Notes: generated from the letters alone by a model not told the origin. A stretch of DNA of 64,000 bases from Thermococcus sp. AM4 (GCF_000151205.2 NC_016051.1:1364001-1428000); one strand, 5' to 3'; positions 18,795 to 27,969 are shown, counted from the stretch's first letter. Numbers and translations are program-made.

Positions 18795-19604
18795 ATGAGC
18801 TCACTAACGGTCGAGGACGTATCAAGATTAGTTCGAGAGATAAGGCTAGAGCACGGCCTTCCGGAGACCCCCTTCAGGATAGACGAGGTCCGCTACGACC
18901 CGAAGGGGGACAAGCTGTTCATAATAGCCCACGACAGAACCGATAAAAGCGTCGTCATCGGCAACAGCCTTGTCATTGGAAAGCTCCGCGAGAGGCTCGG
19001 AGTCAAGCAGGTTACGGTTTATTCAAACCTCGACCTCGAGATAAAGCGGAAAAGGCTGGACGAGGCGGAAAGGCTCCTTCCCAAAGAGCTTGAGTTTCTT
19101 CTCCCGATAATCGAGGCTGAGCGGAAGTTCCCGCCGAGGGAGTGGCCTGAAGTTCAAGGAAACCTGAAAACTCTCGTCTTCCTGAGCTTCTCCGCCAGAC
19201 CGCTCCTCGGCTTTGCCAAAGCCCTCAAGCTCCCCTACGAGGCAATCGGGCTGAAGTATAGTTTTCCAAAGCTCGGGTATGAGGCCGTTGAAGGCGACCT
19301 CAGGGAGCTGTTCTTCCCAAATGAGGACAGGCTCGTGAGAATCGCCGGGGAAAGGGGCGCAAGGCTTGTCTTGACGGATTTCCCATTCCCGCTGGACGAG
19401 AAGGGTGAGGTTTATCTCCTCAACCCCTTCAGGCTTCTCCACATCGGCTTCTTCGAGCTGAAATACTTTTTTGGCTTCGAGTTCCCCACGATGGTCGATA
19501 AAGAAGCTCTTTTGGAGTTCGTCGCAAAACTCACCTACGACGGCCTCATGGAGTCCACAGATGGGGCCAAGGTTGTATGGCGCTACTGGAGGCGGAGGAG
19601 ATGA
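18795..19604 (+). CDS. Conserved protein of unknown function next to pyrBI
   Basis: Not recognised. About 269 residues, soluble, mixed alpha/beta, no signal peptide, no Cys cluster. Features: an N-terminal helix and a strand-rich stretch with KLFIIAHDRTDKSVVIGN (like an RNA/DNA-binding beta sheet), a middle segment rich in Glu, and a C-terminal WRYWRRRR basic tail. ATG 18795 fits a leaderless start; a TTG at 18792 is less likely. Its TGA overlaps the ATG of the next gene (ATGA). Confidence 0.75.
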   Translation: MSSLTVEDVSRLVREIRLEHGLPETPFRIDEVRYDPKGDKLFIIAHDRTDKSVVIGNSLVIGKLRERLGVKQVTVYSNLDLEIKRKRLDEAERLLPKELEFLLPIIEAERKFPPREWPEVQGNLKTLVFLSFSARPLLGFAKALKLPYEAIGLKYSFPKLGYEAVEGDLRELFFPNEDRLVRIAGERGARLVLTDFPFPLDEKGEVYLLNPFRLLHIGFFELKYFFGFEFPTMVDKEALLEFVAKLTYDGLMESTDGAKVVWRYWRRRR

Positions 19605-20176
19605 TAATAGGAATCGTTGGAAAGATTGCCGCAGGGAAAACTACAATCGCTAAATTCTTCGAGGAGAAAGGATTCTGCAGGGTTTCCTGCAGTGAGCCGC
19701 TGATTGACCTGCTGACCCACAACGTTTCCGAGTATTCTTGGGTTCCGGAACTGCCAGAGAAGGCAGAACCGACGCGCGAGAAACTCATAGAGTTCGGAAA
19801 GTACCTGAAGGACAAATACGGCGGGGACGTACTGATTCGCCTCGCCGTTGACAAGAAGAGGAACTGCGAAAACATCGTCATAGACGGCGTCCGCTCGCGG
19901 GAGGAAATCGAGGCGATAAAGAAGCTCGGCGGAAGGGTCATCTACGTCGAGGCGAAGCCGGAGATAAGGTTCGAGCGCCTGATGAGGAGGAAGGCCAGCA
20001 AGGACAGGGGAATCAAGACATTCGAGGACTTCAAGGAGATGGACGATGCCGAGGAGAGGCTCTACCACACGAGCAAACTCAAGGAACTGGCTGACTACGT
20101 CATAGTCAACGAGGGAACCCTTGAGGAGCTGAGGGAGAAGGTGGAGCGGATTATCGAGGAGCTGAGCAAGGCTTAA
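19601..20176 (+). CDS. UPF0200 P-loop kinase-like protein
   Basis: P-loop protein of about 191 residues with Walker A GKIAAGKTT at residues 7-15, a DGVRSREEIE segment and an R-rich LID-like region (RLMRRKASKDRG). It matches UPF0200, related to dephospho-CoA kinase and nucleoside monophosphate kinases. The substrate is not established; Thermococcales use a different family for dephospho-CoA phosphorylation. GGCGGAGGAG precedes ATG 19601, which overlaps the previous stop. Confidence 0.85.
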   Translation: MIIGIVGKIAAGKTTIAKFFEEKGFCRVSCSEPLIDLLTHNVSEYSWVPELPEKAEPTREKLIEFGKYLKDKYGGDVLIRLAVDKKRNCENIVIDGVRSREEIEAIKKLGGRVIYVEAKPEIRFERLMRRKASKDRGIKTFEDFKEMDDAEERLYHTSKLKELADYVIVNEGTLEELREKVERIIEELSKA

Positions 20177-20207
20177 AGGGAGTGGGAGTAAGGGAACTGG
20201 TGGGAAA

Positions 20208-20432
20208 ATGAGCGAGATAATTGTGAGGATACCCGACGGGATTGAGAAATACCTAACCCCAGCCCTCAGGAAGAGGATAGAACTCGAGGCCATCAAGGAA
20301 ATCGAGGAAAGAATACGAAAGGCCAGCAGGTTCATCGAGCTGACTGAAAAGAGCGAATTAAGTGAAGAGGACGCTGAGAAGCTCGCCGAGAAGCTCAAGA
20401 GGGACCTCGCAAAGAGGTACGGGGTAGTTTAG
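20208..20432 (+). CDS. vapB: VapB-like antitoxin, partner truncated
   Basis: 74 residues, helical and highly charged, beginning MSEIIVRIPDGIE and ending in a Lys/Arg helix, like antitoxins that precede PIN toxins in Thermococcales. GGTGGGAAAATG supplies the start. The stop TAG is directly followed by ATG of a 22-codon frame that begins like a PIN domain, so the cognate toxin seems lost. Confidence 0.7.
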   Translation: MSEIIVRIPDGIEKYLTPALRKRIELEAIKEIEERIRKASRFIELTEKSELSEEDAEKLAEKLKRDLAKRYGVV

Positions 20433-20501
20433 ATGGAGGCAGTTCTCGACTTTAAGGTGCTCACGTCTCATGACCTCGCAAAAATCGTGCTGGGTGAGTG
20501 A
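20433..20501 (+). pseudogene. Truncated VapC (PIN-domain) remnant
   Basis: A 22-codon frame, MEAVLDFKVLTSHDLAKIVL then GE and stop, directly after the antitoxin. PIN toxins start with a hydrophobic strand ending in the first catalytic Asp (VLDxNVL); here MEAVLDFKVL matches up to and beyond this Asp, then the frame stops and the remaining ~110 residues are absent because the next gene starts at 20503. Either a relic or a trimmed peptide. Confidence 0.55.
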
Positions 20502-20502
20502 G

Positions 20503-21078
20503 ATGAACCTCCTAATCGTAGCCCCCTGCCTGTTGAGCCCCTTCTACGTTTACAGGGGCCCCAAAGAGAAGGAATACCGGACGGCAAGAGAGCTGAGGAA
20601 GCTGATTGGAGAACTCGGCGAGGAATGGCAGGTTCTTACCTACCCCTGCCCCGAGTTCGAGCTGATCGGCTGGCCGAGGCCCCCGATGGGAAGGGAGAGC
20701 TTTGAGAGACTCGGCATGCGCGAGAGGGTTCAGGTCGTAGCGGACTTCATAGGGAGGGTTCTGACTGAAGAGAAGCCGGAGCGGGTGGTCTTCATCGGCG
20801 TTAAAGGCTCCCCAACCTGTGGTGTCTTCCACATGACCTCGAACGACCCTGATTCCTTCGACTACGGCCTGATTCCGGCGTTCTTCTACATGGACAAGGA
20901 AAAGAGGCTTGAGGAGAGCAGGAAAGTCGTTGAGAAATTTGGCTTTGAGGTTAAGGCAGAGCCGGGACTGCTCTTCGAGGAGCTCATGGAGCGCTTCCCG
21001 GAGGCGGAGTTTTTAGAGTTCGACAAGGACGACGTTGAGGAGAGCGTTAAAAGGCTCAAAAATGCTCTGAAGTCCTAA
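20503..21078 (+). CDS. DUF523/TudS-like three-cysteine protein
   Basis: About 191 residues. Three conserved-looking Cys are spread as APCLLSPF near the N-terminus, YPCPEFELIGWPRPP in the middle and KGSPTCGVF after it. This spacing and the PE...G.PRPP and SPTCG motifs resemble DUF523, whose studied members (TudS) hold a [4Fe-4S] cluster and remove sulfur from thiouracil. Assignment by motif only. ATG 20503 follows GGTGAGTGAG and comes right after the VapC remnant. Confidence 0.6.
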   Translation: MNLLIVAPCLLSPFYVYRGPKEKEYRTARELRKLIGELGEEWQVLTYPCPEFELIGWPRPPMGRESFERLGMRERVQVVADFIGRVLTEEKPERVVFIGVKGSPTCGVFHMTSNDPDSFDYGLIPAFFYMDKEKRLEESRKVVEKFGFEVKAEPGLLFEELMERFPEAEFLEFDKDDVEESVKRLKNALKS

Positions 21079-21488
21079 AGGGCCACCAGAATCGCGCCGA
21101 GAACTATGAGGAGCGCGCCGACCGCTGTTTTCAGATCCATCCTGCTCCCGAGGATGAGCCACGAGAGGAAGATTGCCAGCGCGACGCTCGTCTTGTCTAT
21201 CGCAACAACCGCCGGAACACGGCCGGCTTTAACGGCCATGAAGTAGAAGAGCCACGAGAGCGCGCCCGCTATCCCTGAGAGCGTTATGAAGAGCAGCGCC
21301 CTTCCGCTCAGCGGCTCCCGTGTTACACCGCTCACGAGGGCGACACCGACGAGGAAGACCGCCATTATGACGGCCCTCACGGCGGTCGCGAGCGTTGGGT
21401 TGACGTCCCTGAGGCCGATTTTTCCAAAGATTGGAACGAGGGAAGCGAAGAACGCCGCGAGGATGGCGTAGATGATGTAGGTTTTCAT
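21075..21488 (-). CDS. Half-size EamA (DMT) transporter
   Basis: 137 residues with four to five hydrophobic helices, matching a single EamA repeat of the drug/metabolite transporter superfamily. Full-length proteins have two such repeats, so this should act as a dimer. It begins one base after the stop of the phosphohexomutase gene (same strand) and its stop overlaps the convergent DUF523-like gene by 4 bases. Substrate unknown. Confidence 0.85.
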   Translation of the reverse strand: MKTYIIYAILAAFFASLVPIFGKIGLRDVNPTLATAVRAVIMAVFLVGVALVSGVTREPLSGRALLFITLSGIAGALSWLFYFMAVKAGRVPAVVAIDKTSVALAIFLSWLILGSRMDLKTAVGALLIVLGAILVAL

Positions 21489-21489
21489 C

Positions 21490-22839
21490 TCAGGCCCTCC
21501 GAATGGCTTCCCTCACCAGCTTCTCAGCCTTCCCCATCAGCTCCTTTGCCTTCTCCTCCGTGTGGGCCTCGAGGGTTATGCGCATTATCGGCTCGGTTCC
21601 GCTCGGCCTGAACAGAACCCACCAGTCCCCGTTTTCAATCCTTATTCCGTCGATGTCGATGAGCCTCTCGTAGTCGAAGCTCTTCAAAGCCTCGCGCGCT
21701 ATGATTTCCATCGCCTTAGCTTTCTTCTCGTTGGGGCAGGGTATCTTCGCCCTTAGAGTTACGTAGCGCGGGACCTCCTTTGCGAGCTCGCTTATCGGCC
21801 CGAGCCTGTCTATCATCTCAAGGACGAGCGCCCCCGCGAATATCCCGTCCGGCGTCAGGTTCCACTGGGGGATTATCCACGTCCCGCTCGGCTCGCCACC
21901 GAAAATTCCCCCGTGTTTAGCCAGTTCATCGGCTACCGCTACATCGCCAACGCGTGTCCTTATCACTTCCCCGCCCAGGGGCCTGACGTAGTCGTCCAGA
22001 GCGAAGCCGGCATCGACGGTGGTGACTATTTTGCCCCTCCCGAACTTCCGGAGCATGTAGCCCGCTATGAGCGAGAGCATGACCTCGTACTCAACGAAGT
22101 TCCCCTCGTCGTCAACGACTCCAATCCTGTCAGCGTCGCCGTCGTGCGCTATCCCAACGTCGGCATTCATGACTCTAACGGTTTTCGCTAGTCCCGAAAG
22201 GCTCTTCGCGTTCGGCTCGAGCTCCCTCACGAAGAAACCGCTCGGGTGGGAGTTGAGCGAAATAACCCTGTTGCCCAGCTCGCGCTGGAGGTATGGGCTG
22301 AGGATTGAGCCGGCGCCGTTGCCGGAATCGACGACAACCGTATAGGAATCGTTGAGCTTCACCATCTCGAGGGCCTTCCTTATGTACCCCTCCCTCGGGT
22401 CGGCCCTTCTGAGCGTCCCAATCTCGTTCCAGGGAACCTTTCTAAAGTTTCCGGATTCGAGGATTCTCTCAAGCTCGGCCTCCATGTCGGGGGTGTAGGC
22501 CATTCCGTTGGACTGCCACACCTTTATCCCGTTGTATTCCGACGGGTTATGGCTTGCGGTTATTGTAACGCCCGCATCGGCTTCGTAAAGCCTTATTGCA
22601 AAGCCCGTGAGCGGTGTTGGGGACAGACCTATGTCTATCACCTCGACGCCCGTGCTCAGAAGCCCGCTGATTAGGGCCGACTTGAGGGTCTCACTGCTCG
22701 TTCTCGTGTCCATTCCGACGACGACCTTTCCTCCCTCGAGGTACGTTCCGAGGGCCTTTCCGATCTTCAGAGCCAGCTCGGGGGTAACGCACTCGTTGAA
22801 AATGCCCCTGATTCCACTCGTGCCGAAGTACCTGCCCAT
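21490..22839 (-). CDS. glmM: Phosphoglucosamine/phosphomannomutase family phosphohexomutase
   Basis: Alpha-D-phosphohexomutase of about 449 residues. [10 protein letters not shown] at the N-terminus, the phosphoserine loop [11 protein letters not shown], the metal loop DGDADRIGV, the sugar loop GGEPSGTW and the phosphate loop RPSGTEP are all intact. In Thermococcales this family covers phosphoglucosamine mutase and bifunctional PMM/PGM, so the exact sugar is not certain. ATG 22839 follows GGTGATG, better than the ATG at 22848 inside the Shine-Dalgarno. Confidence 0.9.
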   Translation of the reverse strand: MGRYFGTSGIRGIFNECVTPELALKIGKALGTYLEGGKVVVGMDTRTSSETLKSALISGLLSTGVEVIDIGLSPTPLTGFAIRLYEADAGVTITASHNPSEYNGIKVWQSNGMAYTPDMEAELERILESGNFRKVPWNEIGTLRRADPREGYIRKALEMVKLNDSYTVVVDSGNGAGSILSPYLQRELGNRVISLNSHPSGFFVRELEPNAKSLSGLAKTVRVMNADVGIAHDGDADRIGVVDDEGNFVEYEVMLSLIAGYMLRKFGRGKIVTTVDAGFALDDYVRPLGGEVIRTRVGDVAVADELAKHGGIFGGEPSGTWIIPQWNLTPDGIFAGALVLEMIDRLGPISELAKEVPRYVTLRAKIPCPNEKKAKAMEIIAREALKSFDYERLIDIDGIRIENGDWWVLFRPSGTEPIMRITLEAHTEEKAKELMGKAEKLVREAIRRA

Positions 22840-22860
22840 GAGCATCACCCGACCAAAGGC

Positions 22861-22884
22861 GTATATACGATGGGCCGATATAAC
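22861..22884. promoter_or_regulatory. Overlapping divergent TATA boxes
   Basis: GTATATACG (22861-22869) and GATATAAC (22877-22884) lie between glmM and the membrane protein gene. Spacing suggests the left box serves the plus-strand gene and the right box the minus-strand gene, so the two promoters interlock. Confidence 0.4.
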
Positions 22885-22900
22885 CCTTTTGGGTGGTAGT

Positions 22901-23326
22901 ATGGAGGACTCTGCCTACGCTCGGGGCGTGCTCGCGTTTTCTATCTCTGCCGTAGCAGTGTTTATGTTCGTCGGCCTCTACTTTGACGTCAGGATAACGC
23001 TCATCGCCCTGCCCCTCCTGGTCTTCCTCACCGTCGTCTACCTCGGCTGGAGCGCCAACAAACAGCTGAACAGGGGCGAGATGAGGCGGGCGATAGCGGG
23101 AACTCTCGTGGCCACTTTCATAGTCCTCGTCCTCGGGAGTGAATACGTCAGCGTGTCCCCGGAGCTGAGGAACTACTTCCTGGGCGTCATCTCGACGATA
23201 ATAGGCTTCTACTTCGGCTACCGCGGGCGGGAAACTGAGGAGGAGAGAATGGAGCGCCTCGTAAGGGCTTTAATGCAGGACAAAGGGATAGAAAAGGAAG
23301 GCCGGAAAAAGGAAAACTCCGGCTGA
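22901..23326 (+). CDS. Three-span membrane protein of unknown function
   Basis: About 141 residues: four hydrophobic stretches (roughly 10-27, 30-48, 66-83 and 90-106) and a charged C-terminal tail of about 35 residues ([20 protein letters not shown]). GGGTGGT precedes ATG 22901. Divergent from glmM and convergent to the exported-protein operon, stops being adjacent. Not assigned to a family. Confidence 0.75.
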   Translation: MEDSAYARGVLAFSISAVAVFMFVGLYFDVRITLIALPLLVFLTVVYLGWSANKQLNRGEMRRAIAGTLVATFIVLVLGSEYVSVSPELRNYFLGVISTIIGFYFGYRGRETEEERMERLVRALMQDKGIEKEGRKKENSG

Positions 23327-23710
23327 TTACTTCTTCACGAGCCTGTATATGCCGACCGAGACAGTGTAGCTGTCCACGTTAACGGGCGCCTTGTAGTCAA
23401 CCCGCACCTGAAACGGCACGCTGGAGCCGTAGATGAGGCTGTCCGTCTCGGACTCGGTCAGGACGTTGCCGTTCTCGTCGAGTATCGTTATCTTCTCGAT
23501 CGTCCCCTCGCTCTCGACCGTTATCTTGTACTTTCCCGGCTCTAGCACGTGGCTGAGGTAGAAGACGTCGCCACTCACCGTCTCGGTCTTGACCTCGACC
23601 GGGATCTTATCGTAAGCGGTTTCGTAGTAGTACTGCATTCCAAAGATTACCGCGACGCCGAGGAAGATGAGCAGGAAAAACCCAACCACAAGTTTTTTCA
23701 GGATTCCCAT
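23327..23710 (-). CDS. Membrane-anchored beta-sandwich protein, third gene of operon
   Basis: About 127 residues: an N-terminal membrane anchor (residues 7-26), then a beta-rich outer domain (LEPGKYKITVESEGTIEKITILDENG). ATG 23710 follows GGGGTGAG. It is the last gene of a three-gene operon of exported proteins (25735 down to 23327), separated by 4 bases from the previous stop. No family recognised. Confidence 0.72.
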   Translation of the reverse strand: MGILKKLVVGFFLLIFLGVAVIFGMQYYYETAYDKIPVEVKTETVSGDVFYLSHVLEPGKYKITVESEGTIEKITILDENGNVLTESETDSLIYGSSVPFQVRVDYKAPVNVDSYTVSVGIYRLVKK

Positions 23711-23714
23711 TTTC

Positions 23715-24392
23715 TCACCCCCTTTCAGTCGGTTCCTCACTCACCGCGCCTGCGAGTTCCCGGGCGGTGAGCTTTCCCTCCCACGCGAGGAGCAGGTTCT
23801 CGCTCGATATTGAGAAGGTGGCGTTTCTCTCGCCGACGTAGGTTATGCTTACCCTCTCGACCCAAGGCGCGTCCTCGAGAACGGCAAAGGCCATCCTGAA
23901 GTAGTCCTTCCAGAAGGAATCCGCGTCCGCGAGGTATTCGAGCGAAAGGCTGGCGGTCTCGTTGGTTACGGCCACGTCAATTACGTTCACGTCGAAGACG
24001 CCGAGGTCCGTCCGTATCCTGAACTCCGGCGTTCTAATGTCCTCGAAGGCGTAGGTTCCGTTGGTCCTTTCGAGCCTCAAAACCGGCTCCCCGAGGTAGT
24101 AAGCGTCCACCCTCGTCGCGTTCCTCTCGACCGCAACCCTGTAAAGCAGACCCGTGAGGTTTTCGTTGACGGCCGGAACGTCCAGCCTGACGTAGGTGCT
24201 CCCGTTCGCGGTCGAGACGCTGACGTTGCCCGGTATCTCCGGGGCGGGCGTTGAGGTTGAAGTCCCGCCGTCATCCTTCTCTCCGGTGAGGTCATTCACG
24301 ACCGAGCGGACATCGTCCGGGGAGAGGTAGCCGTTGACGTAGGCGTAGGCCCCGAGGAGGAGCAGGATTAAGAGGATGGCCTTTCCCTTCAT
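23715..24392 (-). CDS. Exported protein of unknown function, second gene of operon
   Basis: 225 residues with an N-terminal membrane anchor/signal (AILLILLLLGAYAYVNGYL), a Ser/Thr/Pro linker near residue 45, then a domain with many N-glycosylation sequons (NVS, NGS, NLT, NAT, NGT, NET). Overlaps the upstream gene by an ATGA junction. Function unknown; the trio may form a surface complex (inference). Confidence 0.72.
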   Translation of the reverse strand: MKGKAILLILLLLGAYAYVNGYLSPDDVRSVVNDLTGEKDDGGTSTSTPAPEIPGNVSVSTANGSTYVRLDVPAVNENLTGLLYRVAVERNATRVDAYYLGEPVLRLERTNGTYAFEDIRTPEFRIRTDLGVFDVNVIDVAVTNETASLSLEYLADADSFWKDYFRMAFAVLEDAPWVERVSITYVGERNATFSISSENLLLAWEGKLTARELAGAVSEEPTERG

Positions 24393-25735
24393 ATCCTCCC
24401 CTCCTCGAAGAGCTGGTTGATGTAGAACCTTATCCTTGCCTCCTGGTCTGAGTACTTCCCGCCGGAGTTCCTGTTGAGCATATGGACTCTGTTCATGCCC
24501 TGCGTCGTGTCCATGACCTCGTCAACGGTGTTCCGTATGACCTCGCTGTACTTCAGCCCCATCTTCCTGTAGCGGAGTGCCGTTTCCGCGGTCTTCCTGA
24601 ACTCCCACTCGTAGTCCTGCGCGAGGGTCTTCTTTACCGCCAGACCCATCGACGAAAGAACCGTCTCAATGGGCTTGGTGGCAATTGAGGTTGGAACCGC
24701 GTTTTTGTATGGCGAGAGGGCTTTCTCCCTCGCCTCAATCGAGTTCATCTTGTTGTAGAGCGACGCGCTCTTCCCGCTAACGTGAAGGTCCTTCGCCGTC
24801 TTCCTGACCGATTCGCTTTCGTTGAAGACGAGCGAGTCCTTGTAGCCCCTAACGTAGTCCCTGAAGAGACCGAGCGGGCTGGGCAGGAGCGATGAGGCGC
24901 CGTCGATTAGGGAATCCAGGGCTTTGTTGCCGTAGTACTTGGCCTTCCAGCCGAGGGCGGTGCTAGCCTTTCCGGAGCTGAGCTTCACCAGTTTTCCGCT
25001 GGGGGTTTGGACCTCTATCGAATCCCCAAGTGAAGCTATCCTCGCGGTCGTTTTGCTCATTCTCGCGCGCGCCTCCGGGCTGAGACCGCCAACCGGACTC
25101 CCGACCGGGTTACCGCTCCCTTCCGAAACGTTTCCTTGGCCACTCGAAACGTTCTCGGGAACGCGGACGATGTTTCCCTCGAACTTGCTCAGGTAGAGGT
25201 TAAAGAGCCTTGGAAGCAGAGAGCTTATATCGCACGGGGGCGAGTAGCTCGTCTGGTAGTATCTGGTCGAGTAGTGGGTGTTCAGCGTGACGATGTAGTC
25301 TCTCACGAGGGCATAGTAATAGTACCAGTAAACCGTCTGGTCTTGATTGGAGTCCTCGTAGTCGTACTCCTCGACCTGGAGGACGACGAAGTAGTCATCA
25401 CCACCCGAAATCTCGTAGTGAACGCGGTAGGTTTCCACGTCCTTGTCCTTGCGTCCCATAAAGTCTTGGTAATACGCCCTGAACTCCTCCTCCGCACGGC
25501 CGTCCGGGTAATACGTCGCCATCAGCGTTATCACGGTGTACGGCTCGTGGTCGTTGAGGCAGATGAAGTCCTGGTATGAATTGGAGCCTCCGCCAGGTAC
25601 GTCCCCACCGCCGCCGTAGCTTATCCTGAGCCCCAGGGAGGAAGCTTCCTCAGGGCTTATGAGGGGAAACTGGGGCGTTGCGGAAACCAGACCCAGTCCT
25701 ACGAGGAGAACAAAAATCGGGAAAAGTTTTTTCAT
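24389..25735 (-). CDS. Large exported protein of unknown function, first gene of operon
   Basis: About 448 residues with a signal peptide (KKLFPIFVLLVGLGLVSATP). The first half is rich in Tyr and acidic residues (a run of Tyr near VYWYYYYALVRDYI) with two Cys (FICLND and SPPCDIS) that could form a disulfide; after a Gly/Ser linker near residue 205 the second half is Lys/Ser rich and helical. ATG 25735 follows GGGGTG; the GTG at 25744 lies in that signal. Not recognised. Confidence 0.74.
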   Translation of the reverse strand: MKKLFPIFVLLVGLGLVSATPQFPLISPEEASSLGLRISYGGGGDVPGGGSNSYQDFICLNDHEPYTVITLMATYYPDGRAEEEFRAYYQDFMGRKDKDVETYRVHYEISGGDDYFVVLQVEEYDYEDSNQDQTVYWYYYYALVRDYIVTLNTHYSTRYYQTSYSPPCDISSLLPRLFNLYLSKFEGNIVRVPENVSSGQGNVSEGSGNPVGSPVGGLSPEARARMSKTTARIASLGDSIEVQTPSGKLVKLSSGKASTALGWKAKYYGNKALDSLIDGASSLLPSPLGLFRDYVRGYKDSLVFNESESVRKTAKDLHVSGKSASLYNKMNSIEAREKALSPYKNAVPTSIATKPIETVLSSMGLAVKKTLAQDYEWEFRKTAETALRYRKMGLKYSEVIRNTVDEVMDTTQGMNRVHMLNRNSGGKYSDQEARIRFYINQLFEEGRI

Positions 25736-25862
25736 CTTTTGCACCCCTGAAACAACCCATCTCGCGGAAGAGAAAAGCGGGACAGGGCCGTTTCTAAGAG
25801 TTACGCGCCCGATCGTAATAAGGCTTTCGGAGAAGAAAATTCGAAGAATAGTGAAGGAAAAG

Positions 25863-26642
25863 CTAAGAACCCCTCAACTTCTCCGCCAGCTCGACGAGCT
25901 TTCTTGCCCTCTCAAGGGAAACCTCGTTCTCGACCTTTCCGTCGCGCTTGAGCCACGTGCCGACGATGAAGGCATCTGCATGATTCCAAAGCTCGGGCAG
26001 GTTGTCGTAGGTCGTCCCCGAGCCAACGACGACCGGGACGGGCGAGATTCTCTTCGCGAGGGCGAGCTTTTCCAAATCAACGGGCTTTCCGGTTGCCTTT
26101 CCACTCACCACTACCGCATCGGCCAGACCGCGCTCGACGGTGTCCCTTATGGCATCTTCAAAGTCGAAGAAGTGAACCGCGTGCTTGACGTGAACGTCGG
26201 CGAAAACCTTGATTCCGCTCGGGAGAAGCTTCCTCAGCCTTGCAAGCTCGTGGGCGATGCCCTCGATGATTCCCTGGTCGGTGAAGGCAACTCCGCTCAG
26301 CACGTTAACCCTTATAAAGTCCGCTTTAATCGCATAGGCTATTGAATAGGCCGCTATTCCGTCGTTCCTGAGGACGTTAATCCCGACCGGAACGCTCACC
26401 TCGTCCCTGACGGCCTTTGCTACGGCGGTGAAGGAAGCGACCGTCACCTTGTCAACCGTCTTGGAAAACGGGACGTCGCCGAAGTTCTCAATCATCACCG
26501 CGTCGAAGCCGGCACTTTCGAGCGTCTTCGCGTCCCTCAGGGCGAGCTCAATAACCCCCTCAAGGTTGCCGTCGTAGAGGTACGAGCCGGGGAGGGGCTT
26601 GAGGTGGACCATCCCGATGAGCGGTTTCCTATCGAAGTCCAT
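25863..26642 (-). CDS. BtpA family TIM-barrel protein
   Basis: About 259 residues of the BtpA/SgcQ family, a TIM-barrel group (KPLIGMVHLKPLPGS at the N-terminus, DAVMIENFGD, VGINVLRNDG, FADVHVKHA, VVVSGKATG and VVVGSGTT along the barrel). In cyanobacteria BtpA stabilises photosystem I; the archaeal role must differ and is unknown. ATG 26642 follows GGGTGATCCA; the frame extends to 26936 without a start, as the shadow of the divergent gene. Confidence 0.86.
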   Translation of the reverse strand: MDFDRKPLIGMVHLKPLPGSYLYDGNLEGVIELALRDAKTLESAGFDAVMIENFGDVPFSKTVDKVTVASFTAVAKAVRDEVSVPVGINVLRNDGIAAYSIAYAIKADFIRVNVLSGVAFTDQGIIEGIAHELARLRKLLPSGIKVFADVHVKHAVHFFDFEDAIRDTVERGLADAVVVSGKATGKPVDLEKLALAKRISPVPVVVGSGTTYDNLPELWNHADAFIVGTWLKRDGKVENEVSLERARKLVELAEKLRGS

Positions 26643-26741
26643 TGGATCACCCGTTAAGGGTTCGCGCGGGACGTTAATAAGCACTGTGGAAAGGAAAGAG
26701 TGATATAGGGGAAACTCCAAGGGAGTTGGTAGGTGAACGAA

Positions 26742-27320
26742 ATGGGTGTCGTGGAAAACCCCCAACTTCCAAAATCTGTGATGAGGCATCTGGAGCCTGA
26801 CGAGAGGGTTCTGTTTGCCATTAAGAAGAAGATAAGCCTCGAAAAGCCGAAGTGGCTTCTCGTGACGGACAGGAGGATAATCTACCTCGATGAGAAGGTC
26901 CTCGGGAGGTACGACCTCAAGGCGATCCCCTACCAAAAGCTGGAGCAGGTAACGGTTAAGCTCGGGGTCATGAGCTCAGAGTTCGTGATCGAGGGGGAGG
27001 AGAGCATAAGCCTCAAGCTCGGCTGGATGAACAAGGAGGAGGCAAGGAAGGCCATCAACGCGATAAAGGACGCGCTGAACGCGATAGCGGTCGAGCCTGT
27101 CTCAATTGACGTCAAGAAGGGGCTGACGAGCGAAACGTGGACACTGAGAAAGCCCAAGGAGCTCGTGACGAGGAGCATGCCCGCCAGAGCTCAGCCCCAG
27201 GTAGTTGAGAAGGAGGATCCCCTGGAGAAGCTAAAGAAGCTGAAGGAGCTCTACGACATGGGGGTCATAAGCCAAGAGGAGTACGAGGAAAAGAGGAAGA
27301 AGCTGCTCGAGCAGATTTGA
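26742..27320 (+). CDS. PH-like domain protein with C-terminal SHOCT motif
   Basis: About 192 residues: a bacterial-type PH domain (roughly 15-115; FAIKKKISLEKPKWLLVTDRRIIYLDE then IPYQKLEQVTVKLG) and a C-terminal SHOCT helix pair (DPLEKLKKLKELYDMGVISQEEYEEKRKKLL), a short oligomerisation motif. AGGTGA precedes ATG 26742, better than the GTG at 26733. Divergent from btpA, with GTGATATAG (26700-26708) as a possible TATA. Confidence 0.84.
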   Translation: MGVVENPQLPKSVMRHLEPDERVLFAIKKKISLEKPKWLLVTDRRIIYLDEKVLGRYDLKAIPYQKLEQVTVKLGVMSSEFVIEGEESISLKLGWMNKEEARKAINAIKDALNAIAVEPVSIDVKKGLTSETWTLRKPKELVTRSMPARAQPQVVEKEDPLEKLKKLKELYDMGVISQEEYEEKRKKLLEQI

Positions 27321-27388
27321 AAACCAAACCCCATCAAAGATGATGAGTCCCTTATTTCCCCGCACCACATCCTAATTTTTCATCGGGC

Positions 27389-27964
27389 TCATATCCTTGG
27401 CAGTAACCCCCTATACAGCGTTGACATAATTTCGCGGTGCTTGATGTGTTTTGCTAAATCTTCGGGGCCGTTAATTTCCATCACCTTGAATGAGCGCTTT
27501 ATTATCCGGGCTACACGAAGGGAAGCCCAGAGGTTGATCGCAAGAGGGGCCAATACAACAACCAGGGACTTCAGGGATAACCCGCATAGGAACCACTGAA
27601 GAGCCAAAAATCCCACTGAACTCCCCACGGCCGTAAACTTTGCCATCTCCTCAAGCCTCCAAAACAGCCGGTGGGCATTGCATCCAAGCCACAGCGCAAA
27701 AAGAATTAGCCCACCTGTTACAAGTATACACAGGAACACAAAGGCCCAGAAGTGTCCGGCCAAAGAGCCAATCCCAAGTAAAGCCGGCAGATAAAACCAA
27801 GTCCACACCATGAGCATCCAGGGTACACCGACTCCCGTCCCTATCAACAGCCCAAGGAGCCTGTTATCCACCTCTGCCCCAACAGGTCGAAGTTCTAAAG
27901 CCTTCCCGATCAGGTAAATATCGAAAATGAAAATAAGCCAGGAGGACAACACTAAACACCCCAT
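27389..27964 (-). CDS. Island membrane protein, family A copy 1
   Basis: About 191 residues with around five membrane spans. Family A is marked by an N-terminal span ending D-x-Y-L-x-x-K-x-x-x-x-R-P-(V/I) (here IFDIYLIGKALELRPV) and a C-terminal cytosolic-looking tail with NLWASLRVARIIKRSFK and INGPEDL. ATG 27964 is preceded by GGGGGGTGATTG; directly above lies the 27-base D-N-N-L-I-C-G-G scar (27970-27996). Candidate immunity-type protein (inference). Confidence 0.72.
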   Translation of the reverse strand: MGCLVLSSWLIFIFDIYLIGKALELRPVGAEVDNRLLGLLIGTGVGVPWMLMVWTWFYLPALLGIGSLAGHFWAFVFLCILVTGGLILFALWLGCNAHRLFWRLEEMAKFTAVGSSVGFLALQWFLCGLSLKSLVVVLAPLAINLWASLRVARIIKRSFKVMEINGPEDLAKHIKHREIMSTLYRGLLPRI

Positions 27965-27969
27965 AACAA

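Noticed and set aside
27340-27350. GATGATGAG as a C box of a C/D sRNA
   Set aside because: No CTGA box within guide distance on this strand.
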